Origin: Clostridiales bacterium
GTDB taxonomy: Bacteria > Bacillota > Clostridia > Oscillospirales > CAG-272
NCBI GenBank assembly: GCA_016280525.1
Contig: JAEEGW010000055.1
Location: forward strand, 1-10,342
DNA length: 10,342 nt
Direction of reading: 5' to 3'
In this document: positions 1 through 6,793 of the stretch, piece by piece
How the letters are laid out: each line of letters begins with the position of its first letter
Numbering within the stretch: the stretch's first letter is position 1
Notes under the pieces: model-generated
Database searches by the model: none
What the model saw: only the letters and a program-made list of their open reading frames with translations
What the model was told of the DNA's origin: nothing
Position numbers and translations under genes: made by a program

Positions 1-909
1 CAGAGGCAGTTTTCTGTTAGGGATTATCTTAGCGGGTGAAATGGTGAGGCTCATGCCAAGGCCGCTGCATTTTTCGCACGCGCCGTACGGGGCGTTGAAT
101 GAAAACATACGCGGCTGCAGCTCGCCGAAGCTGATGCCGTGCTCCTCACAGGCATAATTCTGCGAAAAGCTCATGGTCTGCTCTTCTTCGCCCGAAACTC
201 TTATAAGCAAATTGCCATCGGCCAATTTCAGCGCGCTCTCAACGGAGTCTGCAAGTCGCGGTCTTATGCCGTCTTTCATAATAAGACGGTCAACTATTAT
301 TTCAATATTGTGTTTTATATTTTTGTCAAGCTCTATGTCTTCCGTTATATCGTACATATTCCCGTCAACACGGACTCTGGCGTAGCCGGCTTTGTTGCCG
401 TCCTCAAACACTTTTTTGTGCATGCCCTTTTTGCCGCGAACGACGGGAGCGCAGACTTCAAAACGCGTGCCGGGTGCAAGTGATAATATTTTTGATATTA
501 TCGTGTCCGTCGTCTGCATACGTATCTCTTTGCCGCAGACGGGACAGTGCGGGATCCCTATGCGCGCAAATATAAGACGGAGATAATCGTATATCTCCGT
601 TACCGTACCGACGGTCGAGCGCGGGTTTTTGGACGTCGTTTTCTGGTCTATTGAAATAGACGGGGAAAGTCCCTCTATAAAATCGATATCCGGCTTGTCC
701 ATCTGCCCCAAAAACATACGCGCGTATGCGGACAGCGACTCGACGAAGCGTCTGTGACCTTCCGCGTACAGCGTATCAAAAGCCAAAGACGACTTGCCGG
801 AGCCGGAAACGCCGGTAAATACGACGAGCTTGTCCCTCGGTATTTTTACCTCTATGTTCTTTAAATTGTTTACTCTTACGCCTTTGGCGTGTATAAACTT
901 TTCACCCAT
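1..909 (-). CDS. uvrA: UvrA, excinuclease ABC subunit A (N-terminal part, cut by window edge)
   Basis: UvrA is the DNA damage-recognition ATPase of nucleotide excision repair; it acts in the cytoplasm as a dimer and loads UvrB. The first 303 codons are visible of a family of about 940 residues; the rest lies left of the window. The Walker A motif GVSGSGKS is at residues 33-40. It is followed by the UvrA signature stretch LSAYARMFLGQM (59-70), DKPDIDFIEGLSPSISIDQK (71-90) and TSKNPRSTVGTVTEIYDYL (92-110). A CPVC pair lies at 122-125. The first zinc module is C254, H257, C278, C281, so its second ligand is His rather than Cys, a variant I believe occurs in Firmicutes. The ATG lies 1 nt after the TAG of the upstream trmN6-like gene, so translation is probably coupled; only a weak AGGA is seen upstream. 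Identity is very secure. Expression with the upstream genes is inferred from spacing. Confidence 0.97.
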   Translation of the reverse strand, partial: MGEKFIHAKGVRVNNLKNIEVKIPRDKLVVFTGVSGSGKSSLAFDTLYAEGHRRFVESLSAYARMFLGQMDKPDIDFIEGLSPSISIDQKTTSKNPRSTVGTVTEIYDYLRLIFARIGIPHCPVCGKEIRMQTTDTIISKILSLAPGTRFEVCAPVVRGKKGMHKKVFEDGNKAGYARVRVDGNMYDITEDIELDKNIKHNIEIIVDRLIMKDGIRPRLADSVESALKLADGNLLIRVSGEEEQTMSFSQNYACEEHGISFGELQPRMFSFNAPYGACEKCSGLGMSLTISPAKIIPNRKLPL

Positions 910-910
910 A

Positions 911-1642
911 CTAAAACTTTATCCTGTTTTCTTTCTTTATCCGTTTGTAATCTTCCGTAAGCTCTCCGCCGGCTTTGTCTTTGTAAATTATAAGCGGGCG
1001 CGAACACTCCATCCCCGGCTCCGCGCCTTTTTTTGCGGATACCAGAACCAAAGACGGTTTGTGATCTGCCGTGGGATATACCGTTATCAGCTTTTTCGGC
1101 TCAAGGTCTGAATTTGATAACGCACATAAAAGCTCGGATAATCTCCCGGGCGTGTAGCAGAAATACGCTGTTCCGCCGTCCTTTAAGATCCTGAACGCGC
1201 AGGCGGCGAAATCCGATATCGTCGCCGTGCTTTCGTGCCGGCTTAATCTGTCCTGCTCGCGTTCGTTTCTGCGCCCGTCTCCCGATTTGAAATACGGCGG
1301 ATTTGATATGACTGTGTCAAACTTCTTTTCCGCTTTATAGTCAAGCACGTCCGCGCAGACGACCGTCATTTTGTCAGATAAGCCGTTTTTTTCTGCGTTC
1401 TGCGCCGCTATTCCGCATATCTCCGGCTGAAAATCAACGCATACGGAAGATTTAATTTTTTTGTCAAGCAAAAGCATGGCGGAAATGATACCGCTGCCCG
1501 CGCCTAACTCGCAGGCGTTCTGCTTTGCGTTTTTTGAAACGAAAGCGGAAAGCAAACACGCGTCCGTCGTGAGCAGAAGCCCGCGGCTGTCCTGCGCTAT
1601 GCTTACGTTTTCCGCTATGTTTTCGTATTTTATGTTATCCAT
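911..1642 (-). CDS. TrmN6/YfiC-like tRNA1(Val) (adenine-N6)-methyltransferase
   Basis: This is a 243-residue class I SAM-dependent methyltransferase. The N-terminus (IAQDSRGLLLTTDACLLSAF) matches the pattern of the TrmN6/YfiC family, in which a 'TDA.LL' motif precedes the SAM site. SAM motif I is ELGAGSG at residues 45-51. The NPPY motif at 114-117 is the signature of enzymes that methylate exocyclic amino groups of adenine, cytosine or glutamine. Family members modify A37 of tRNA1(Val) to m6A; the exact substrate here is inferred. Length fits the family (about 240-250). The start ATG overlaps the end of the upstream dehydrogenase gene by 8 nt and has AAGG just upstream. The TAG stop is 1 nt before uvrA. 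An alternative is another NPPY small-molecule or rRNA N6-adenine methyltransferase. Confidence 0.88.
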   Translation of the reverse strand: MDNIKYENIAENVSIAQDSRGLLLTTDACLLSAFVSKNAKQNACELGAGSGIISAMLLLDKKIKSSVCVDFQPEICGIAAQNAEKNGLSDKMTVVCADVLDYKAEKKFDTVISNPPYFKSGDGRRNEREQDRLSRHESTATISDFAACAFRILKDGGTAYFCYTPGRLSELLCALSNSDLEPKKLITVYPTADHKPSLVLVSAKKGAEPGMECSRPLIIYKDKAGGELTEDYKRIKKENRIKF

Positions 1643-3089
1643 TGACCTTGTTTACCGGTATGCCGTTCTGGTACGCTTTGAGATTTGAGGCGACGAGCGA
1701 TATAAGACGTACTCTCGACTCGTACGACGCCCAGGCTATATGCGGCGTGAGCGTAAGATTTTCCGCGCCTATGAGCGGATCGTCCTCGCGCATAGGCTCT
1801 ACGGTCAGCACGTCGCACGCAGCACCGGCGATTATATGTTCATCAAGCGCCTGACGCAGAGCGAGTTCATCCGCAACGGCGCCTCTCGCTGTGTTTATAA
1901 CGTACGCAGTCGGTTTCATCTTTTTTAGTCTTTGTGCGTTTATAAGTCCTTTCGTCTGCTCTGTAAGCGGACAGTGGACGGTAAGATAATCGGCTGATTC
2001 AAACGCCTCGTCTACCGTTATCAGCGGATAGGGGCAGTTTTCCGGCGCCGTTCTTGTGGCGATACGTATTTTCATACCGAACGCGTCGCCCAGCTTCGCT
2101 ACCTTTTTTCCTATCGCTCCGTAGCCTATGATGCAGAGCGTTTTGCCTTTGAGCTCGTTTATCGGATACGGGAAATACGCGAAAGCGCGCGATTTTATCC
2201 ATTCGCCGTTATGCGTTGATTCGTTGTATTTGTCAAGCGAAGTCGTGTGATTTAAAATATACGCGAAAACGAGCTGCGCGACGGAATCCGTTGAATAGCC
2301 CGGCGCGTTGCACACGGCGATATTGCGCTCTTTTGCCGCTTCGATATCAATATTGTTATAACCCGTCGCGAACAGACCTATGTAGCAGAGCTTCGGGCAG
2401 TTTTCCATTATCTCTTTATCTATCACGGCCTTGTTGCAAAGTATGACGTCCGAATCCTTGCAGTGCTCTATTATCTCTTCTTTTGTTAAAATATCAAAAT
2501 ATTCCGTGTTGCCTAAAGCGTCAAGCGGCGAAAAATCTATATCTCCGACCGTGAGCGTGCATTTGTCAAGCACGGTTATCTTTGTGTTCTTTCTCTTCTC
2601 CGTTATCTCGGAAAGCTCTTTCTGCGCGTTGTTTTCGTTCTTTTTGCCGAGAAGCAGAGCGTAAGCTATGAGCAGGATGAACGAGAACAGCATAAATACG
2701 AGCGACGCCGTATAAAGTCCTTTGTGATATAAGAACTTGCTCGTCTTGTCTAAAATCCCCTTGAATATCAGCACCATGAGGATGAGCGAAAACAGCTGCA
2801 TCATCATAGCGACGGCGGAGCCGCGTTTATCGGGATTTATGACCGCTATCCAGATCGCTATCACCCCGATAAGCATGAACAGCATAAGGAAATACGTTAT
2901 AAGATAAGATTTCCAGTCCGGCTCGCCGACTTTGTTTATATAGGTCTGCTCGGAATCCGTCAGATCCTTGTTATCCGGCAAAAGACGGCTCATGGAATTG
3001 ATATTGAGATACCAGTAAACACAGGCGGACAGCGTAAGGCAAAGCGCCGATACTAACGCTATCATAATTATCAGCTTTTTGTTTTTCAT
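1635..3089 (-). CDS. Membrane-anchored D-2-hydroxyacid dehydrogenase (N-terminal TM module fused to an HprA-like enzyme)
   Basis: This 484-residue protein has two parts. Residues 1-147 hold four hydrophobic segments (about 6-24, 61-83, 94-113, 125-147). Residues 148-168 are a charged linker, and from about 169 a complete NAD-dependent D-isomer 2-hydroxyacid dehydrogenase follows. The second part has the Rossmann motif GYGAIG (322-327), catalytic Arg402 in NTARGAVADE, Glu431 in DVLTVEP and His450 in TPHIAWAS. The C-terminus resembles the glycerate dehydrogenase/hydroxypyruvate reductase subgroup; the actual substrate is unknown. Positive-inside residues (NPDKR after segment 2, GKK after segment 4) place the enzyme on the cytoplasmic face. 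ATG at 3089 is preferred over GTG at 3092 because AAGGAG is then 7 nt away; it shares one base with the upstream TGA. The open frame is uninterrupted. I do not recognise the membrane module, and family enzymes are normally soluble and about 315-330 residues. Confidence 0.9.
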   Translation of the reverse strand: MKNKKLIIMIALVSALCLTLSACVYWYLNINSMSRLLPDNKDLTDSEQTYINKVGEPDWKSYLITYFLMLFMLIGVIAIWIAVINPDKRGSAVAMMMQLFSLILMVLIFKGILDKTSKFLYHKGLYTASLVFMLFSFILLIAYALLLGKKNENNAQKELSEITEKRKNTKITVLDKCTLTVGDIDFSPLDALGNTEYFDILTKEEIIEHCKDSDVILCNKAVIDKEIMENCPKLCYIGLFATGYNNIDIEAAKERNIAVCNAPGYSTDSVAQLVFAYILNHTTSLDKYNESTHNGEWIKSRAFAYFPYPINELKGKTLCIIGYGAIGKKVAKLGDAFGMKIRIATRTAPENCPYPLITVDEAFESADYLTVHCPLTEQTKGLINAQRLKKMKPTAYVINTARGAVADELALRQALDEHIIAGAACDVLTVEPMREDDPLIGAENLTLTPHIAWASYESRVRLISLVASNLKAYQNGIPVNKVNG

Positions 3090-4258
3090 CACATATCTCC
3101 TTCTATCAGATCGGATAAAAATCCGTCAAGCAGCCGTCTCATGGACGGTCTGACGTTCAGGCTTTCACATATCCCGTCGTATTCTTTTAACGCGTTGGCG
3201 CGGAGTTTTTTGGGGATATACGTTTTCTCTGCCCTTATCATAAGGTTTTTGGGCGTGTCTTCGGGGTCAATGAATTCAAGCGTGGTGACTTTATAGCCTC
3301 CGGCGTACAGCAGCCGGCAGCGCAGCGCGTCCGTAATAACGACGGATAGCTTTTGCTTTAAAATCGGCTCGCGCAGTATGTACGAGAGTTCTTCGTTTTT
3401 TATCTGCGACGCAAGCTCGTGCTGGCAGCACGGGGACGAAAGTATCACCTTCGCGCCGCGCCGCACGGCTTCCGATAAGACCATATCCGTTGCCGTATCG
3501 CACGCGTGAAGCGACAGGACGAGCTCCGCTGTCTTATCCGGCAGAACTTTGAAAATATCACCGCAGATGAATTTCATACCGTCCCAGCCGAGCTGCTCAG
3601 CATATCCGGCGCATTCTTTTATAACGTCTTCTTTTCTGTCAACGCAGTATATCGTGATTTGTCTGTCAAGTATATACCGGAAATAATAATACACGGCAAA
3701 CGAAAGATAGCTTTTGCCGCAGCAGAGGTCCCATACGGTGAGGTCGTCCTCCGGAAGCGAGCTTAAAGTGTCCTTAACAATTTCCAAGAACCTGTTTATC
3801 TGCCGGAATTTGCTCTGTTTTTTATCGTACACTCTGCCGTTTTTGTCCTGTATGCCGAGCATAACAAGAAAATCGTACTTTTTATCGGGTGATAATATGT
3901 AGTTTTTATCCGGCTTGTTTTCCGCCGGCGCTTTTGCGCCTTTGCCGTAGCTTATATGCACCGCGCCTTTTTTTGAGCGCAGGACGGAGGCTGTAAAATC
4001 CCCGCAGAATATATCCGTCTGCTTGTACGAGACCGATATATCGGAAAGCACCTGCGCAAAATTATCGCAGCCGCAGAACGAATGAAGCGCTTTGCCGTCC
4101 GGCATGAAGCGTTCCTGCAGTATTACCGGCCCGCTTTTTCTTTCAGCCGGGGTAAAAACGCATTTTTTTACCGTTTTGTCAAATTTTCCGGAGCAGACGG
4201 CACGTATGAACGTACCGTCCGCCACGGATCTTTGCAGCATTTCCGTAAGCTTTTGCAT
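3089..4258 (-). CDS. SAM-dependent methyltransferase of the Methyltransf_32 type
   Basis: This 389-residue protein has a C-terminal class I methyltransferase domain and an N-terminal region of about 140 residues with no motif I recognise. SAM motif I is DLCCGKSYL (177-185). An acidic strand end CVDRKED (205-211) would bind the SAM ribose. SLHACDTATD (249-258) and SSPCCQHE (274-281) are characteristic of the Methyltransf_32 (GSTCD-like) family. Substrate is not established; RNA is a reasonable guess given the tRNA-modification neighbours, but that is inference. The ATG has a strong AAGGAG 5 nt upstream. The stop TGA overlaps the start of the dehydrogenase gene, so the two are translationally coupled. 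A predicted terminator-like hairpin precedes it and separates it from the DUF378 gene. It is probably the first gene of the run that leads to uvrA. Confidence 0.85.
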   Translation of the reverse strand: MQKLTEMLQRSVADGTFIRAVCSGKFDKTVKKCVFTPAERKSGPVILQERFMPDGKALHSFCGCDNFAQVLSDISVSYKQTDIFCGDFTASVLRSKKGAVHISYGKGAKAPAENKPDKNYILSPDKKYDFLVMLGIQDKNGRVYDKKQSKFRQINRFLEIVKDTLSSLPEDDLTVWDLCCGKSYLSFAVYYYFRYILDRQITIYCVDRKEDVIKECAGYAEQLGWDGMKFICGDIFKVLPDKTAELVLSLHACDTATDMVLSEAVRRGAKVILSSPCCQHELASQIKNEELSYILREPILKQKLSVVITDALRCRLLYAGGYKVTTLEFIDPEDTPKNLMIRAEKTYIPKKLRANALKEYDGICESLNVRPSMRRLLDGFLSDLIEGDM

Positions 4259-4275
4259 TACTGCTCCTTAAAACA

Positions 4276-4301
4276 TCGTCCGGCAAAGAGCTGCCGGACG
4301 A
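4276..4301 (-). terminator. Terminator- or attenuator-like hairpin between the DUF378 and methyltransferase genes
   Basis: A 10-bp perfect stem (arms 4276-4285 and 4292-4301, 6-nt loop) begins 6 nt after the DUF378 stop. On the minus strand it is followed by TGTTTT and then immediately by the AAGGAG of the methyltransferase gene. It resembles an intrinsic terminator with a short T-run. Because no room for a promoter remains downstream, partial read-through (attenuation) seems more likely than complete termination. This is a prediction from sequence only. Confidence 0.55.
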
Positions 4302-4306
4302 AAAGT

Positions 4307-4561
4307 TTATCTTGTCTGCCTGTCAAACGCAGCCGTTTCATCATCGGTATCACGTTCCGTAATACCGCGCCATGACCTGAACAGCACGGATATGCACCAG
4401 ATACCGGCAAGCGCGACGACGGTATATATTATCCTCGCGCCTATCGAATCCTGCCCGCCGAATATCCAGGCTACAATATCAAACCCGAACACACCGATGC
4501 TGCCCCAGTTGAGCGCACCGATTATCGCCAGCGTAAGCGCCGTTTTATCTACAACTACCAT
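4307..4561 (-). CDS. DUF378 (YuzA-like) small membrane protein
   Basis: This is an 84-residue protein of two predicted membrane helices (about 8-34 and 43-63). The hallmark of the DUF378 family is clear: DKTALTLAIIGALNWGSIG, then FGFDIVAWIFG, then ARIIYTVVALAGIWCISVLF. The function of the family is unknown. A hydrophilic tail of about 20 residues (from GITERD to the end), rich in Asp, Glu, Thr and Arg, extends past the usual core. The ATG has AAAGGA 8 nt upstream. It lies 72 bp after the DUF4097 gene in the same direction, so it may be co-transcribed with it or have its own weak promoter; none is convincing in the gap. A terminator-like hairpin follows the stop. Confidence 0.88.
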   Translation of the reverse strand: MVVVDKTALTLAIIGALNWGSIGVFGFDIVAWIFGGQDSIGARIIYTVVALAGIWCISVLFRSWRGITERDTDDETAAFDRQTR

Positions 4562-4633
4562 ATCGAATTTCCTTTCCGGCGGAGTTATTTCACGCCTCCG
4601 TCCGATATGATAGTATGGCGTTTTTTTGTGATT

Positions 4634-5629
4634 TTATTCCGCGGCTGTCACAGCGGACGTGATATCAGACGACGTTTCCGCCGTATCCGCCGTTTCCGCG
4701 TCCGTTTCGTTTTCTATGGGAGAAAGCGGCGCGACGTACGTTTTGACCGTTACCGTGCCTTTTCCGGCGTTGGCGTGGATAAAGCTTGTGAGCTGAGCGT
4801 CGTTTGCTATATAGTTGCCGGCTTTTACAAGGCTTTCAAGCGTTATGGTCGAATCCGGCGCTCTTAAAACGAAGTTGTAGTCGGACAAGTCTTTTTCGCT
4901 TTCAATAACCACGCTGCCGTTTTTGGCGTCCGCCGTGATCTCTTTAGCGGAAAGTACCGCGCTTATATTGCCGTCGTCTACCGTGACGTTTACCGTTTTT
5001 GCGGCAACGTGGAAGAGATTTGCGGAGCCTTTTTCAATAGTCGCCGTGACCTCGGACCCGGTGACGATATCCGACGCGGTCAGCTTGCCTTTGGATATTT
5101 TTACGGTATAATCCGTATTGTTTTCGTAACCGGCAATATTGACGTCGCCGTTGTTTACCGTAACGTCTATTATTTTTATGTCGAACTTGTCGGAAATATA
5201 CACGTCAAGCGACTTGCTGCCCGTTGTTATCTTTCTGTCGCGCAGATAGTACCTGAAGCCTTTGAAGCGTATTTTTCCGTTTTCTATTATATCCGTGATA
5301 TCAAAGAGGTTTACCGTGTCTTCTATAACGAGCGCTCTGTTCTCCACCTCGCAGATATAGCCGGCGGATGAGAAGTTGTTCATTATGACTTTGTTTTTGT
5401 CCGCGCCGCAGATGATGTTGACGTCGCAGTCGCTCACCTCTATCTGTATTTTACCTATGACGTCTTCCGAAAAATCGTATTCGGACTCAGACTGGCCGTT
5501 GACTATCTTCGTATCGAACAGATCGACGCCCTGGCGCTTTGCCTGAAGCGAGGCGACCGAGCACATAAGCAGGCCGACGATCGTAAGAATAACGGCAATA
5601 ATAAGAAATATGAGTGATACAGGTTTCAT
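4634..5629 (-). CDS. DUF4097-family surface protein (adhesin-like beta-helix domain)
   Basis: This 331-residue protein begins with one hydrophobic segment (residues 5-27), serving as an uncleaved anchor or signal, followed by an extracellular region. Residues of about 58-295 are strand-rich and repetitive, with turns such as IQIEVSDCDVNIICGADKN, VNNGDVNIAGYENN, TIEKGSANLFHVAAK and VTVDDGNISAV. This alternation is typical of DUF4097, where each rung of a right-handed beta-solenoid ends in a small turn. The last 25 or so residues are a low-complexity Thr/Ala/Glu/Asp tail. Family members in Firmicutes sit beside DUF1700/HAAS membrane proteins, as here, and are linked to envelope processes; the biochemical role is unknown. 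The ATG overlaps the upstream stop by 4 nt (ATGA). An AAAGGAG lies about 13 nt upstream, slightly far, so coupling probably helps initiation. Confidence 0.8.
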   Translation of the reverse strand: MKPVSLIFLIIAVILTIVGLLMCSVASLQAKRQGVDLFDTKIVNGQSESEYDFSEDVIGKIQIEVSDCDVNIICGADKNKVIMNNFSSAGYICEVENRALVIEDTVNLFDITDIIENGKIRFKGFRYYLRDRKITTGSKSLDVYISDKFDIKIIDVTVNNGDVNIAGYENNTDYTVKISKGKLTASDIVTGSEVTATIEKGSANLFHVAAKTVNVTVDDGNISAVLSAKEITADAKNGSVVIESEKDLSDYNFVLRAPDSTITLESLVKAGNYIANDAQLTSFIHANAGKGTVTVKTYVAPLSPIENETDAETADTAETSSDITSAVTAAE

Positions 5630-6576
5630 AATTTACTGCACGCTCCTTTCACGAATCCGAGAAGCTTTGTAAGCTGCCTGAATAAGAACTTATAAAGCAC
5701 AAACATTTTTTTGAAAAGAAACGGCGCCAGTCTTACGATGAAATTGTATAACAGTATCGATACGCCGAGGGTTATACCGCCCGCGGCTATGCCGAGACCT
5801 ATCTCGTACAGACCTATCGGCACCGCGGCGCCCTGCACGAGCTGAATGATACCGAAGATTATAGCCATAAGTGACAGCGCCGTGCCTACGGCGGCTATAA
5901 CGACGAGCGCTACCGAGAACGCTATCACGAGCGCGACGACCGCCGCGTAAAGCGCAAGGAACAATAGCGTTATCGCCACTACCAGAATTATTAACAGCGG
6001 TATCAGAAGCACGAGGCCTATGATATAAGCCGTTTTAGCGCGCGGCGACATATTTTTAACGCTGATTTTTTTCTTTTTCTGTACGTTTTTGCCGCCGGCC
6101 TTTGCCGGGACTTCGCCCGGTTTCTGCGGGTTCTTTTTCTTTTCCGGCTTTTTGACTTTAACGTCCGCGTCGTCGTTGAAATATTCGTCCGCGTCCTGCG
6201 ACGGCGAATCTTCTTTGCCGTCTATTTCCGAAATGATGCTTTCTATATCGTTTTCTTCATCCTTCGGTTCGGCCGCCGCGTCGCCGTTATCCGCGCCTTT
6301 ATTTATATTTTCCGGCTCGTCCGAGAACATATCGTCGTCAAGACCGATATTATCCGGCTCGCTGTCCGCGGCTTTCTTTTTTACCGACTCATACTTTTTG
6401 AGTATGGATTCCGTTATACCGTCCGCGCCGCCCTCCGACGCAAGCTTGATCTCAAGCTCTTCCGCGCTCAGACGGGAAAACTCTTTTGACAAGGCCTTCC
6501 TGCTTGCCGCGATGCTCGCGTCGTCCATACCGGCTGATTTAAGCTTACCGGCAATTACGTCAAGTATATTATCCAA
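5626..6576 (-). CDS. DUF1700/HAAS-like membrane protein
   Basis: This 316-residue protein is probably encoded from a TTG start. Residues 1-65 form a small helical domain (KALSKEFSRLSAEELEIKLA, then ILKKYESVKK) that resembles the HAAS domain of DUF1700 proteins, though the similarity is only moderate by eye. Residues 70-140 are a very acidic linker, 140-182 a Lys/Pro-rich basic stretch, and 183-285 hold about four membrane helices. The hydrophobic block is followed by a basic amphipathic tail. HAAS/DUF1700 proteins usually accompany a PadR regulator and a DUF4097 protein; here the DUF4097 partner is present but no PadR gene is next to it. TTG at 6576 is chosen because AAAGGGGG lies 11 nt upstream; the first downstream ATG (residue 17) has no such site. 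The function is unknown; envelope sensing is inferred from family context. Confidence 0.72.
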   Translation of the reverse strand: MDNILDVIAGKLKSAGMDDASIAASRKALSKEFSRLSAEELEIKLASEGGADGITESILKKYESVKKKAADSEPDNIGLDDDMFSDEPENINKGADNGDAAAEPKDEENDIESIISEIDGKEDSPSQDADEYFNDDADVKVKKPEKKKNPQKPGEVPAKAGGKNVQKKKKISVKNMSPRAKTAYIIGLVLLIPLLIILVVAITLLFLALYAAVVALVIAFSVALVVIAAVGTALSLMAIIFGIIQLVQGAAVPIGLYEIGLGIAAGGITLGVSILLYNFIVRLAPFLFKKMFVLYKFLFRQLTKLLGFVKGACSKL

Positions 6577-6627
6577 GCGTTTCTTTGCCCCCTTTACAAT
6601 TATGATAAACTTTATTTGCGTAAGTTA

Positions 6628-6656
6628 TTGCAAAAACATAAAACCTGTGGTACAAT
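6628..6656 (+). promoter_or_regulatory. Predicted sigma-A promoter driving trmB and the flavin reductase gene
   Basis: The -35 box TTGCAA (6628-6633), a spacer of exactly 17 nt and the -10 box TACAAT (6651-6656) form a good vegetative promoter. TG at 6648-6649 adds an extended -10. The start of transcription would be near 6663, leaving a leader of about 130 nt before trmB. This is the best match on the plus strand in the 217-bp gap. Confidence 0.65.
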
Positions 6657-6661
6657 ATGTA

Positions 6662-6683
6662 AAAAGCCGTAAAAAAGGCTTTT
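6662..6683. other. Small hairpin between the two facing promoters
   Basis: AAAAGCC (6662-6668) and GGCTTTT (6677-6683) form a 7-bp stem with an A-rich 8-nt loop. It would lie at the extreme 5' end of transcripts started in either direction. On the minus strand it ends in GGCTTTTT and so also looks like a weak terminator. Its role is unknown. Confidence 0.45.
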
Positions 6684-6688
6684 GGTGT

Positions 6689-6697
6689 ATTATAACA
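6689..6697 (-). promoter_or_regulatory. Predicted extended -10 promoter for the DUF1700-like/DUF4097 unit
   Basis: The minus strand reads TGTTATAAT here, a perfect extended -10 (TGn plus TATAAT). No recognisable -35 lies 16-19 nt upstream, where the sequence is only T-rich; extended -10 promoters can dispense with one. The predicted start near 6682 gives a leader of about 105 nt. The flanking GTGT...ACAC arms (6685-6698) also make an imperfect palindrome that could be an operator. Confidence 0.45.
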
Positions 6698-6793
6698 CAT
6701 AATTATAAAAAAAAATAGTGGTAAAATATTTTTTAATAAATAATTTTAATATTATTCATATCGACCCGTGACAGGGCGAAAGGAACCGCTTCT

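Noticed and set aside
139..483. Plus-strand open frame of 114 codons (and an overlapping one at 173-385)
   Set aside because: It lies antisense to a convincing uvrA frame with Walker A and family signature motifs, and has no ribosome binding site or recognisable protein.
254..900. UvrA with a broken zinc site (His for Cys at residue 257)
   Set aside because: His is a valid zinc ligand and, as far as I recall, CxxH occurs in Firmicute UvrA proteins; the rest of the module is intact.
2560..2600. A frameshift or missed stop as the cause of the dehydrogenase fusion
   Set aside because: The frame is continuous, the linker is ordinary charged sequence, and no start codon with a usable ribosome binding site is found at the boundary. 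Only related genomes could still overturn this.
4562..4633. Terminator or promoter between DUF4097 and DUF378
   Set aside because: Only a 5-bp CGGAG/CTCCG pairing and isolated -10-like strings are present; nothing strong enough to call.
6089..6718. Plus-strand open frame of 209 codons, Ser/Ala/Phe-rich
   Set aside because: It is the antisense of the acidic linker of the DUF1700-like gene. Its composition is what reverse-reading Asp/Glu/Lys codons gives, and it runs across the promoter region.
6727..6755. A second plus-strand promoter with TATTAT at 6750-6755
   Set aside because: The A/T-rich tract gives many chance -10 matches. No credible -35 lies 17 nt upstream, and the 6628-6656 promoter is much better.
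6657..6793. Riboswitch or T-box leader before trmB
   Set aside because: The leader is almost pure A/T, with no conserved core, no T-box sequence and no terminator before the gene.
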